DNA of 64,000 nt, taken from positions 109,573 through 173,572 of the forward strand of contig BDDD01000020.1 in NCBI GenBank assembly GCA_001972305.1, written 5' to 3'. The stretch is from Cephalotus follicularis (taxonomy: Eukaryota > Streptophyta > Magnoliopsida > Oxalidales > Cephalotaceae). Of this stretch, positions 34,798 to 46,029 are shown piece after piece. Within the stretch, counting starts at the first letter, position 1. Every line of letters starts with the position of its first letter. The notes beneath the pieces are model-generated. The model was not told the DNA's origin, did not search any database, and worked only from the letters and a program-made list of their open reading frames with translations. The position numbers and the translations under genes were made by a program.

Positions 34798-35514
34798 AGG
34801 CTTGTATGATTGATTTTGCTGGGAGTTGGGAGGACCATCTGTCACTGATTGAATTCTCTTACAACAACAGCTATCACACCAGCATTGGAATGGCTCCCTA
34901 TGAAGCCTTGTATGGGAGAAAGTACAGATCGCCTATTTGCTGGGTCGAAGTGGGTGAGAGACAAGTTCTGGGACCAGACTTGGTGCAAGAGACTAGTGAT
35001 AAAGTGGAAATAATCAAGAAGAGACTACTAGCTGACCAGAGCCGGCAAAAGAGTTACGCCGACATCAAGAGGAGGAAGCTATAATTCGAAAAGGGAGATC
35101 ATGTTTTTCTTAAGATCTCGCCTTCGAAGGGGATACACCGTTTTGGCCTCAAGGGGAAGTTGGCTCCAAGGTACATTGGACCTTATGAGATACTGGAGAT
35201 AGTGGGGGATGTGGCATATCAGATTTCACTACCACCCAGTTTGTCGGGTGTGCATAACGTATTTCATGTTTCCCTGTTACGAAAATATGTACCCGACCCA
35301 TCTCACATATTGAGCTACGACCCTTGATTCATCGGTGATAAATTGTCTTATGAAGAGAGGCCGACAAGGATTGTGGATCAAATGGAGAAAGTGTTGAGGA
35401 ATAAGACTATTCCTATGGTAAAAGTATTGTGGCGTTTTCATGGATCTGAGGAAGCCACGTGGGAGCGTGTAGATGAAATGATGGAAACATGTCCTCACTT
35501 GTTCGGAATGTAAA
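34798..35514 (+). pseudogene. gypsy integrase C-terminus with chromodomain-like tail
   Basis: It continues the integrase after the solo LTR: NNSYHTSIGMAPYEALYGRKY, KGDHVFLKISP, GKLAPRYIGPYEIL, VHNVFHVSLLRKYVPDP and the terminal IPMVKVLWRFHGSEEATWER, a chromodomain-like module thought to guide insertion to heterochromatin. A TAA at 35083 and a TGA near 35325 are the main breaks. It ends about 40 bases before the 3' LTR. Confidence 0.88.
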
Positions 35515-35538
35515 GGCTAAATTCGGCGACGAATTTTC

Positions 35539-35554
35539 TTTAAGGAGGGGGGAA
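35539..35554 (+). other. polypurine tract
   Basis: The purine-rich TTTAAGGAGGGGGGAA immediately precedes the 3' LTR start TGTAATAACC. Confidence 0.75.
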
Positions 35555-38024
35555 TGTAATAACCGCAATTTCAATTAATGTATATTGTACACGTGATGAA
35601 TAAAATATGCATTATATTGAATTTTGAAATGTCTAATTACTATATAAATTGGGGTTATTAAATTGTTGAATATGATCGGAAACGCAAATGTGGTAAAATA
35701 CACTTAACAAACCAAAACCAGCCTCAAAGAGCTGACTGTCACATGGAAACAGCCGACTGTCTTGATTCAAGGGGTGACAGTCGATTGTCACAGGGCAATA
35801 GTCGACTGGTCTGGCATAGATAGGTGTCCGTGCATGGCGTGTAAAACAGAGCAGTGGCAGCCAAAACGTGTCTTGCTTGATAGATGCGTGCCACTAGGTG
35901 TGCAACATGCAAGAGTGGTGTCTTGCATGTTCTCTATTCCTTCTGCAGACTTGCAACCTACAAAACAGAAGAGAAAAGAGTGAGAAGAGGTACATGTGAG
36001 AGAGAGAAGAGAAAAGAGGGAACCTTTGGTTATGACTAGAACTGGTCACTGGAACCACGAGTTCTATATATCAGTGATGCATGAGTGTTTAGAGAGTTAG
36101 AAACACTGAGAAAGAGCGACATCTTACTGGTGATTCTGGACCTTGCGTGTTGGAGCTTGCATGTTGAAGGTTGAGTTCAAAGAGTTTTTGAAGCTTTGAT
36201 CCCCTGCTAAGTCACCAATCTGAGTTCCTTACTGATATTGAGATCGTAGTAATGTAACATGCTAATGTTAGATACATATAACCACTGTTAAACATGACTC
36301 AAGATTTATAAACCCAGAATTAGAAAGGAAATCAAGTTGGTTAAAATGTGGAACTAGAGTAAGAAATTTCAATAAGCTACTGTTGGAGTTATAGTTGTTA
36401 TCATGACTAGATAACTAGATGAACTTACTGGGTTGATATCTAAACCTGTAAACGTGCAATTGTATAGATTAACTTGCTGAAATTGGAAAGTTTGTGTGGA
36501 GTTGGGACTTGGAACTCAAAGAGACAAATCAACTCAATTGATTTCGGGATAGCATTTGAGGTAGGGGTTTTGACATGTTTTAGAAGATATGATATGTGTA
36601 GCATGTCTGGATAAATTCTCTGTGATTGTATGTTATTATTTTGGTTGAAATTGGATTTTGACATGCATCCTCTGTTTTCATGAAACTGCTGCCTGACATT
36701 TCTGGATAAAAACAGTCAATTGTTTAAACCTAACATTCGACTACTCAATGTAAACAATCGACTGCCTAATGAAAACAACCGGCTATTCTTATGAACAGCC
36801 GACTGTTAAGTGACAAATTACTGATATTATCTGCTGTTGGGCTAAAATTGTGTGTAATTACCTTGGCCTCCACATGGGATGATTGTAACAGTCAATCCTG
36901 GCCTGATGTAGTTACATTAGAGAAAGTAAACAACTTATGCATACATTGTGAGAGTTGTGCAAAAATGACCAGGGTATACTAACATCTTGTTTGAACCCTT
37001 GAATTGTGATTGTTCCGCTACTGTTTAATGATGCTGTTATACATAATGTATAGCTATTAAGTGTTCATAAATACTATTGTTACACTTAATATCAATGATT
37101 GAACCAACTAGTGCTATAAGCACAAAAATGGATTTTCTTCTTATTGTTTTCAAAATGAAACTTATTGTCCAAGGATTTACTTATTTTCCTCCTTTGAGAG
37201 GCACAACTATTGTACTGAATACCGTTTCCTCCAATGAGAGGTATGGTTACTGAACTGTTAAATGTTTCAAAACAAAACAACTTTTATATTGCATATTATA
37301 GATATATGAAATATTTCTATTGAATTGATTGTCTATGTTATTGCCGTTAGTCGAGCGATAGGAGACATCACTGGCTACGGGGTGGTCCTATGTGCCAGGA
37401 GTTGGCTAGAGCTTCCACCACACTTATCTGCAATGCAGAGCCTGATTGTTACCTGATCTATCATCTTCGGAGTGTAGGGTGATAGTTAGGTGGTGCACAG
37501 TTGGTGCTAGGAGTTAGCGACATGTGACACCCAAACGACTGTATTGATTGATTTTACCCTTGTGCGGTATTCTTGAATTGTATTGTCTATGGCCACTTTG
37601 CATGATTGCTCATATATATTGAAATACTTATTTACATATGATATTTCAAAATAAATTGTCATACATGTTTACATTTATATATTCTTTCTCATGCTTTTTC
37701 CTACTTAGCCAAGTGAGGACAACGGCTAACCCCCTACAATTTCAGATTAAGTGAAGGCATCGGGGAAGTGCTGCTGAAGCTTTATTGGAGAGATTCTATT
37801 TGTTAAGGTTGTTTTCTATGTTAATTGTATTGAAATGAACGATCATACTCCGTTGTTGGTATTGTCTAAGCACGTAGTATGGGCTGCGTGTGGATAATTT
37901 ATGTATAATCTGGCAATGAAATGCTTCCGCTTATGTTATGATTGTTGATTAATGTTGAATGCTGGATTATTATTATATCTGATTTCACCATATATGTTGT
38001 CTTAATGGAAAACGGGGTGTGACT
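35555..38024 (+). repeat. Tekay-like 3' LTR (2470 bp)
   Basis: It starts TGTAATAACCGC and ends GGGGTGTGACT, the last base apparently mutated from A, followed by the GAGGT target copy. Palindrome clusters lie at about 35730-35815 and 36715-36815, and the TTAGCC/GGCTAA hairpin at 37704-37730, about 310 bp from the end. It supplies the segment missing from the 5' LTR. Confidence 0.92.
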
Positions 38025-38029
38025 GAGGT

Positions 38030-39484
38030 GACCCTAAAAGTACACTTCGAAGGATTGAGCTTCATCTTGTATTTCCTCAACACCTCAAAAGTTTCTTCCA
38101 AGTCTTTAATGTGGGGGCTCCTTGCTGGAGTTTTGACGAGCATGTCATCAATGTAAACCTCCATATTCCTCCTGATCTGAGGTTCAAAGATTTTACCAAC
38201 CAACCGCTGGTAGGTCGTCCTTGCATTCTTCAATCCAAAAGGCATGACTTTGTAGCAGTACATGCCTCTGTCAGTGATGAAAGCTATCATGTTCTCGTCA
38301 GGCCCATAAATGGGGATTTGATTATATCCCGAGTAAGCGTCCAAGAAGCTTAACATCCTATACCCCGAGGTCACATCCACCAAATGATCATTCTTTGGGA
38401 GGGGGAAGTGATCTTTGGGACAAGCTTTGTTGAGGTCAGTAAAATTGATACACATCCTCCTCTTGCCATTTGCTTTCTTGACAAGGACCGGGTTCGTCAG
38501 GCAGTCTGAATAATGCACTTCCCTGTTGAACCCCACTTGTAATAGCTTGCTCACCTCCTTGGTTATTACCTGTTCCCTCTTGGGAGCGAAGTTACTTTTC
38601 TTTTGCTTGGTCGGAGGCCTCATAGGATCCACATTTAGTTTTTGGACCATCACCTCTGGGCTGATCCCAGGGACCTCATCTGCAGACCAAGCAAATACAT
38701 CCTTATTATTTTTTAGGAACGTTATCAATTCCCCTTTCTCCACCTCTCTAAGCTGTGAGACGACTTGGAATACTCTTTCTGCATTGCCCTCCTCTAGGGG
38801 CACTTGCACTACATCTTCAATAGGTTGTGGACGCTCAGGCTCCACTTCCCTTCTGAGCTCCACATTTGCTATGGACAAGGCCTTCTCTTTTCCCTTATCC
38901 ATTATGGTAGTTTTGTAGCACTGCCTTGCTACATGTTGATCTCCTCGTACCTCCCCCACGTCAAACCTTGTTGGGAATTTTATCAGTAAGTGTCTCGTGG
39001 ACACTATGGCCTCCATCAAATTTAGTCCCGGGTGCCCAACTATAGCATTGTATGGGTTTGGTGTGTCTACCACTAGGAACGTCATCTGCACTTCGATCTG
39101 ACATGGGGCCGTGCCTACAACCACGGACAAGTAGATGGATCCGAGAGGATGGACCATCTTTCCTACAAAGCCCACTAGTGGGCTTTTTACGGGCCTAAGT
39201 TGGTCGGTCGGTATCCTCAGTTGATCAAAAGCATGATTGTACAGGATATCCGCCGAGCTCCCGCTATCAATTAGGATCCTCTTCGTGGTGAAAAGTGCCA
39301 CCTGAAGATTCACCACTACTGGGTCATCATGAGGGAGATGTACTCCCTCATAGTCCACCTCAGAGAAGGATGTCACCTCCTCATCTCCACCAGCCTTTAT
39401 CCTTTTGCTATGCTGGTATCGTTGCACAGCAAAGGTCTTCCTTACATAGGCCTTTGTAGACCTATTGTGGTCGCCACCAGACAC
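38030..39484 (-). pseudogene. Tat protease and reverse transcriptase (5' half of pol)
   Basis: This is an open frame of about 485 residues before the inserted LTR. Protease: ILIDSGSSADILY with catalytic Asp73-Ser74-Gly75, and NAIVGHPGLN. RT: RRMCINFTDLNKACPKDHFPLP, SGYNQI, KVMPFGLKNA and the catalytic YIDD at residues 444-447, ending at LNPSKCTF. The last dozen codons of the open frame belong to the inserted gypsy LTR, so this is a truncated chimera. The rest of RT lies at 23710-23976. Confidence 0.92.
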
Positions 39485-41226
39485 GACCCCCCCAGAGATG
39501 GTGTGAATAACACCTTTGGGTTGCTACTTCTCGATTTGTTGCAGAGCTTCTTCTCTGCGCTCCATCCTTTCCTGAGGAGCATTCTTGTCAACATACTTGC
39601 ATAAATGACCCTTATGAATCAGGTCATCAACCTGATTCTTCAAATTCCTACACTCCTATGTATCGTGCCCAAGGTCACGATGGTACCGACAATATTTATC
39701 CTAGTCCCTCTTCTCTGGAGTGTGTCTCAATGCTGCTGTACATTGAATTGGGACTTTGTCCTTCTCTACTGTAAGTATTCTGGTGCGAGTTTCCAAAAGG
39801 GGAGCGTAATTGTTGTAGCTCAGAATTGGTGTGCCTGTTTTTGGGGATTCCTCCCTTTTGGAAATCTTGTGTCTGAGGTCGTCCTTGGGCAGCTTGGACC
39901 TTTCTGTCCTCTCCTCTTTCTTCCCGGGAACACTTCGTGAGTGCTCCCCTTTCTCCACCTAATGACTCGACCAGAAGGTTTTTTGTTTCCTAGCGGCCAT
40001 CGCCTCCTCGGCTTTGACATATTTTTCTGCTCTCCTCAGTAGGTCTACCATATCCACCACAGGCTTCTTCATGAGAGAGAAAGTGAAGGGAGAATTGTCC
40101 TTCAGCCCACTATTCAGAGCTGCTAGATTTAAGGATGGCTCCAAGTCTTTCACTGTCAAAGACTCCTTGTTGAACCTAGTGAGGTAGTCTCTCATTGATT
40201 CATCTTTCCCTTGCACCACATTGATCAAATGAGTCAAATTTCTCCTCTGGGTGGTGCTGTTCAGGAACTTGGTGATGAACAGTTCCGTAAACTGCTCGAA
40301 ATTCACCACCGAACCCTTTGATAGGGTTGAATACCATGACTGGGCAACTCCAGTCAGTGTTGCCAGGAATCCTCGGCAAAGGATCGTATCCGAGGCCTGT
40401 GCACTAACATAACTTGGGTGTAGTAGAACACGTGCTAAATTGGGTTCGTGGACCAATTGTACTCCTTGAGAATCAGGAACCATAATCACCTAGGGATATG
40501 CTCCTTCATGATCTCGGATGTGAAAGGAGCAGCACTGATGTTACGTACCTCAGACAGGTACCCCTTTGTCTCCTCGGCTCCTTGGAGCCTTCTCTCCATC
40601 TCAGCAAGCCTTCTGTTCATTGCTTGCTCCACATCCTCAATGTTCCTAGTCCTGCTAGAAACTTGTGATTGTCCCGCCAATGTGACGGAATAGGCCGACC
40701 TACTCCCACGCACTGTCTCAGTCTTGTGCGAAGCGTGGGAGCGCGGTCGGGTCTCCTCGGCATCTCTTGGGCTATCAACTTCCATTAGTTCATGCTCGGG
40801 ATGCTCAGTCCGAGGATTGTTGCTATGATCCCGGGCAGTCGAGGACTCTACCCTCTGAGATGTATTAATCTCAAGTCTTATCCTCGGGGGTGTATCAACC
40901 CCTGACTGCCTTGATGGGGGCATGCCCCTCCTCGGCAGGTTTTTGCTAGGCCCTCGGGGGTGTTGTACTTCCACGGCTGGTCGGCTCGGACCAGACTGTT
41001 ATCGGATGATTGGTCGGGCAGGTCCAACCTGATCCTGGTTGGCTAAATTGGTTGCCAACATGTTGGTGAGACGCTCCATTCCCTAGAGGAGCTTACTGAA
41101 ATGCTCCCTATTAATGGGAGCTCGCTCAGTAGTAGCAGCAACCTGGCCGATGGCAGGTGGGTTATTTCCAGTAACAGCCTGGCTGCCATCAGCTACAGTG
41201 TTGTTGTTGTTTCTTCTCGGAGGCAT
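39485..41226 (-). pseudogene. Tat gag, broken
   Basis: Start at 41226 (MPPRRNNNN), 35 bases after the PBS. In order: an Asn- and Pro-rich N-terminus, MNRRLAEMERRLQG coiled-coil-like helix, the Retrotrans_gag domain (GVAQSWYSTL, EQFTELFITKFLNS, DYLTRFNKESLTV) and the zinc knuckle YCRYHRDLGHDT-EC, a variant with His in the second position, typical of Tat gag. Stops lie near 41082, 41000, 40487, 39960, 39699 and in the knuckle, and a frameshift lies near 40488. Confidence 0.87.
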
Positions 41227-41260
41227 GATTGAGTCTTAGTCTGAAGGCTTTTTGAAGCGT

Positions 41261-41278
41261 TTCCTACAAACGACACCA
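41261..41278 (-). other. primer binding site of the Tat element
   Basis: The minus strand reads TGGTGTCGTTTGTAGGAA two bases inside the 5' LTR. It begins TGG as expected for a tRNA 3' CCA end; which tRNA is not clear to me. Confidence 0.65.
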
Positions 41279-41280
41279 AC

Positions 41281-41777
41281 TGTTGATACATAAATCTTCT
41301 CCTCAACAGTCCCTTATGTGAAAGGGTTTGATTTGTTAGGAGAAACGCTGTGAATCCTCTGAGAGAATGGTGGTGATGGTTTTCCCTGCAATGAATGAAC
41401 AAACTCATCGAAGGTCTAGGAGATTTTTCTCCCGGGGACACTCCGATGCTAAAGTCAGTGATAGGCAGAGAGAATATTCACAAGGTGCTTTTGTGTGTAA
41501 AAATTACGGACCTGGGTTATGTATTTGATTCTGGTATTTATAGGATGGATTTTAACTGCCTTACTTAATTTTTGGAGGTGATTTGTGTTCCCCTAAGGAA
41601 ATGACGAGCATTTTGGGATTTCCCTGATTTTTCACCGGATTTGGCGTCTAGCCGTTATTATGGGTTATCTTGCCAGATTTTGAGCGCTCGACAACGTGGC
41701 TATAACCCTGGATGACATTTGTTTCGTTTTCCCAAGGACACATGGTATTGCTTATGGACTGAATTTTTTCCATATCA
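41281..41777 (-). repeat. Tat element 5' LTR
   Basis: Plus strand TGTTGATACA to CCATATCA, 497 bp, pairing with 15237-15732 with scattered differences. A TATA box (minus TATAAATA) is at 41535-41542. It is followed by the AGTAT target copy and satellite DNA. Confidence 0.92.
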
Positions 41778-41782
41778 AGTAT

Positions 41783-42728
41783 GTATTCAGAAAAAAAAAA
41801 ATAATACATCAGTATGTATAAAAAACAAAAACCGATATGACCGCGACTGCGCCAAGTGGAAAGGTTTGAATTTGGAAGACTGAAAATATATAATTATTAA
41901 ATCTGAAATTAATATCACGATATATATTAACTCCGATAATTAATGCATCAGTATGTACTCGAAAAAATAATACATCCATATGCATAGAAATAAACAAGAT
42001 ATTACCACGACCTCTCCAAGCGTAAACTTTTAAATTTAAAAAACTAAAAATATATATTATTAAATCTGAAATTGTATAATAATATATATTAAATCCTAAA
42101 ATTAATGCATCAATATGCATTCGAAAAAAATAATACATTTGTACGTATAAAAAGGAAAACTGATATTGCCGCGACTGTTCCAAGCGCAGACATTTGAATT
42201 TAAAAAACTGAAAATACAATTATTAAATCCAAAATTAATATAATAATGTATGTTAAATCCGAAAAATAATGTATCAGTATGTAGTCGAATAAATAATACA
42301 TCAATATATATAAGAAAATAAACTTGATATTACCGCCACCGCGCAAAGCACAAACATTTGAATTTATATAACCGAAAATATATCATTTTAAATCCGAAAT
42401 TAATATAATAATATATGTTAAATCTTAAAATTAATGCATCAGTAGGTATTCAAAAAAATAATAAATCAGTATCCATAAAAAAAAACCCAATATTTCCACG
42501 ACCGCTCCAAGCACAAACTTTTGAATTTAAAAAACTGAAAATATGTAATTATTAAATCCAAAATTAATATAATAATATATATTATATCCAAAAATTAATG
42601 CATCGGAATGTATTCAAAAAAATAATATGTCAGTGTATATAAAAAATAAAACGATATTACTATGATCGCGCCAAGCGTAAACTTTTGAATACAAAAAACT
42701 TAAAATATGTAATTATTAAATCCGAAAT
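41783..42728. repeat. 164-bp satellite array, right part
   Basis: The GACCGCG-like anchor recurs at 41845, 42009, 42173, 42336, 42500 and 42664, that is 164, 164, 163, 164 and 164 bp apart. Monomers share the sequence of the left array at 14636-15236. The last monomer is cut at 42728 by an LTR fragment. Confidence 0.9.
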
Positions 42729-43267
42729 TTGTCACACCCGTCCCGACCAAGACAGATGTGACCATCACGTGGCAAGCTTCCTTTCGAAAACCCCCACATG
42801 ATATCTTAAAACCAGTTTGAAAACTACTTAAGACCATATAATTAAATTAAAACCATAAAGTTGAAACTTATCTAAAAACTTGAAATTAATTCTAACTGTT
42901 AAATTTTTACAAAAAGCAGGCATGTAGTATCCGTATATCGGACTATGCCCCCTATAAAGAAAAACACAATTTATAAAATGGGCTCAACCCTCAGCAAACA
43001 TAAGCAGTAATAAAAAAAAGGGGTCTGGCTCAGCCTCGACCAAACGGAACTAAAAGAACTGAAAGTAAATTAAATATATACAAAACATGGTTATGAAATA
43101 TAATAAAACTCCCCAAAATGCCCCAGGTGCATGAAATGCAGAAATGAGGCATGCAGACTCGGTAGGCGTACTAAGTACCTCCTCGTGATACTTCGACTGA
43201 CGGACGCAGCTGAAAAGTAAGCTCAACAAGAGAGCTAAATCACCGGTCTCAAAACTGAAAGAAAAGT
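42729..43267 (-). repeat. degraded LTR fragment, first part
   Basis: It begins TGTCACACCCGTCCC, like the reverse of a gypsy LTR end. A solo LTR interrupts it at 43268 and it resumes at 45767. It contains CCTCGTGATACTTCGAC and GGCTCAACCCTCAGC blocks, the latter resembling a hairpin remnant. No gag or pol belongs to it. Confidence 0.6.
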
Positions 43268-44280
43268 TGTCACACCCCGTTTCTATAACAACACTTAGAT
43301 CATGACAATTAATATAATATTCACCTTATATGAAAATACGGGAAATCTAAAGCTTTCCAAACCATACAGAATATCATTGCAGAAGCATTTAACATAAGCC
43401 GAAACAAGAACGTAACATGCACCCCATACTACATGTTACCAAAACATAACACACTACCGTCATTATTAACTGCCCTCAAACGGAGCGTGAACAAATAGTT
43501 ATCAATACATAATCTCTCAATACAGCAATCCAATAAAACATTATTCAGAAGAAATACAACTTCTTCTTCACTTCACTCGCCCTATGCTCACAGATGTCGA
43601 TCCGCTGCATCAATTTGAAATTGATAGGGTTAGCCGAATCCACTGGCTAAGTAGAGAAGATTTAATTACATTTGGGGTCAATGATAATGAATGTCATGTA
43701 ATGAATGCATTCGTGATGCAATACGTAGTATATCACAATACATATATATGTACACGTGCCAATAGGTAAGCAACCATGCCAAGTGGCTACAGCCATTCAA
43801 TCCATCAATCATGTCTCAAAGGACCAATCCGATCAATCCAGTCAATCCACTGCTACTTGCACGAAGGCCAAGTAACCAGGGTGTATGGGTGTCCCTAGCC
43901 ATCTCTTGGCCCCTAGGCAAAAAATCCCACCCCTATCCCTTAAGGACAACTCCGTCACGTGGCTAGCGCGGCATCAATCCAATCACAAACATCAATCAAT
44001 CCAAAGTCAATCCATTTCTCAAGTAGTTTATAAGTTATAAATTACTTGAAACAGTACATTTTTAAATGTATAACAATCCTTTGAAATAACTTTCAATCCT
44101 TCAAAAATATACATTGTTACAATATACATTTTCGTGTAAAATAATGATTTATTACAAAATCATGTATGCACTTCTAAAATGGTAAAACACTTTAGAAATC
44201 ATTCAGATTTAAATCCACAATTGAATCCACAACAGTTATGCAAGCAATATATGCTCAAATGCAAAACAGACCCTTTTGGC

Positions 44281-44637
44281 GTCAACGTGTATCCTTTAGG
44301 CATCGACGCGTATATCAGCCCTCTTAGGCGTCAACGTGTAACTTATGCATCAACGCACATGGAAATCCCTCTGGGAGTTAACACGCAACCTAGGCGTTAA
44401 CGTGTACAACAGACCATTAAGGGTCGGTGTTTCGATCCTTTGCGTCGACGCTCTAAGGTAGGAACCTTAGGCGTCAACGTCTACCTCCTTTTTGGCATCG
44501 ACACTATAAGGTAGGAACCTTAAGCGCCAATGCCTTATCCCTAGGCGTCAACATCACCTCATGGCGTCGATGCTTAAAGCATCTTCTTCTCTGCATATCG
44601 GGCCAAGGTGTCAATGTCTTTTCCTCAAGGCGTCGAC
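44281..44637. promoter_or_regulatory. GCGTCGACGC palindromes, alternating 20 and 28 bp
   Basis: Cores at 44281, 44302, 44330, 44349, 44377, 44396, 44423, 44444, 44473, 44497, 44526, 44547, 44566, 44610, 44632. Up to 44547 the spacing alternates 19-24 and 27-29 bp, a dimer of about 48 bp. Many cores read GTCAAC, ATCAAC or GTTAAC instead of GTCGAC. Confidence 0.75.
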
Positions 44638-45316
44638 GTCTATCGAACCAGAACAATATCACAATGCACCAGTGTATCAAACCAGCAGAAATCATGCATA
44701 CACCACATGCAAACCAATCCATTTTCACTCCAAGTCACACCATGCATACCGGTTATGGCAAACCTCAACATGCATAGTAGCAATCCGACACTCATGCATT
44801 TCACCAAATGAGTGTCCACTATATTTGAACTCAAATTGGAAGTATATAGTCCCTACCTTAGATTCCAAGTTAGGAATCGAAGTCCACCTCTTTAAGTCCC
44901 GCCGACCAGTACCTTCGTGCTCCCAGGTCCGGCACAGCAGCTCCAAGTTCGAGCTTCCAACTCCCAAGCCTCCAAGATTTTTCACGAATTCAACAATGGA
45001 TGAAATGTGGTTCCTCTCTTTTTCGTTCCTCTCATGTTTTCTCTCTGTCTTTCTCTCTATTCTTCCTCTTCCTGGTGTTGGTCGAAGAAGGAGAAAGAGA
45101 GCGTTTTATGGAGGAGTTTCTCTTTCTCCTCTTACCCACTTTCTTGGCGTCAAGTGCCTCTCTCTCTCTTTCTCTCTACCATTGCAGGCATGCCATTGTC
45201 CTTTCTTTCCTTTCTCTTAGCCATTTCAACAGATGGGGAATAGATAAAGTGTCTTACACTTCTCTTTCACGTGCCTTCTACCAGTTTTTTGTCTTACTCT
45301 ACCGAAAGTCTTTGGC

Positions 45317-45600
45317 GTCAACGTCTATGATGCGCGTTGACGCATTGACTCTCTCCCTTGGAACTAACAGGTTCTGCGAACCGCGTTAATGCCTGCTTCT
45401 TTAATTCCCATCGATGGGCGTCGATGTCACCACTTGGCGTAGACATCTCAAGGCAAGGAGCCTTAAACGCGCCCTTCGTTCCTTGGTGTCGACGATACTT
45501 CATGGCATCAATGCTACTTCATGGCGTCGACGCTTTAAAGCCTGAAGCCTTAAGCGTAGTGTTCGTTCCTTGGCGTTGACGCCATCCCTTAACGTCGACA
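45317..45600. promoter_or_regulatory. GCGTCGACGC palindrome cluster (LTR start side)
   Basis: Cores include 45317 and 45336 (19 bp) and further copies around 45419-45600. The cluster is 160-450 bp from the LTR start on the minus strand, upstream of a TATA-like CCATAAAACGC block near 45110. Confidence 0.6.
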
Positions 45601-45766
45601 CTCCATGCCCTTTTTCTTGCATTTCCATTCCATACAACATTCTTAACATTCTCAACTCAAAATTCAAAACCACAAGTTGGAAAAATCCATCATTCTCATT
45701 AATTCATGAAAATTTACATTGAGAATTATAACAATACATTAATAGACGTCTGGTCATTACAAAAGT

Positions 45767-46029
45767 AAAACGGGGAAGGGGGGTTTTGTCCACAGAACTA
45801 GTGAGTTGAAACAAAATAAAAGACTTAGGATACACTCGCTCGCCTATACTCGAAGTTCAAATTAAAAATACTTGTATTGGTATACCGATAAGCAGAATTT
45901 AAAGTAGAGTAAAATAGAATCTAAAATAGAAGTAAAACATAAGTAAAACATAATAATATCATAAGTAAAATAGAATAATATCAGAATTAAAATAGAGTAA
46001 TATCAGAAGTAAAACAGAGTAATGCAGGT
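45767..46029 (-). repeat. degraded LTR fragment, second part, with short A-rich repeats
   Basis: It continues 42729-43267 beyond the solo LTR. From 45905 it turns into loose repeats of AGTAAAACATAATAATATCAG-like units (period about 17-27 bp). The outer boundary is uncertain. Confidence 0.5.

Larger units (their letters stand above)
23977..38024 (+). mobile_element. Ty3/gypsy Tekay-like element, nearly complete, nested in Tat
   Basis: Target copies GAGGT lie at 23972-23976 and 38025-38029; joining the outer flanks restores the Tat RT reading (CTFRVTS followed by GKLL). Order: 5' LTR (23977-26271, 3' end missing), gag, an unclassified 1.1 kb insert in gag, zinc knuckle, protease, RT, RNase H, integrase, a solo LTR in integrase, chromodomain-like tail, polypurine tract and 3' LTR (35555-38024). 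Without inserts it is about 9.4 kb. RT, RNase H and integrase keep long open frames, so it is younger than the gypsy remnant at 3352-14563. Confidence 0.92.
15237..41777 (-). mobile_element. Ty3/gypsy Tat-lineage element, host of nested inserts
   Basis: LTRs of 496 and 497 bp (15237-15732 and 41281-41777) flank gag, protease, RT, RNase H, a second RNase H, integrase and a long 3' region with an antisense gene. Target copies are CGTAT (15232-15236) and AGTAT (41778-41782), one mismatch, inside the satellite. Two insertions interrupt it: a solo LTR at 21846-23709 and a whole gypsy element at 23977-38024. Without them it is about 10.6 kb. The second RNase H after the usual one, the zinc knuckle of YC-HR-GH type and the antisense ORF near the 3' LTR point to the Tat lineage. 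Confidence 0.88.
43268..45761 (-). mobile_element. solo LTR, Tekay-like (2494 bp)
   Basis: Plus strand TGTCACACCCCG to TGGTCATTACA, flanked by perfect AAAGT copies (43263-43267 and 45762-45766). It is related along its length to the split 3' LTR of 7815-14563: the same final ATGTAGTATGGGGTGCATG block (reversed near 43430), TTAGCC hairpin (43629-43651), two palindrome clusters and the TTGGAAAAATCCATCATTCT start block (45675). ORFs of up to 219 codons on the plus strand inside it match no family. Confidence 0.9.

Noticed and set aside
44561..45220. 219-codon plus-strand ORF
   Set aside because: It runs antisense through a solo LTR, covers the palindrome cluster and CT-rich tracts, and shows no domain.
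45767..45858. A complete LTR with AATT target copies from 42729 to 45858
   Set aside because: The 4-bp match is short and the satellite does not resume on the right, so the boundary is not supported.
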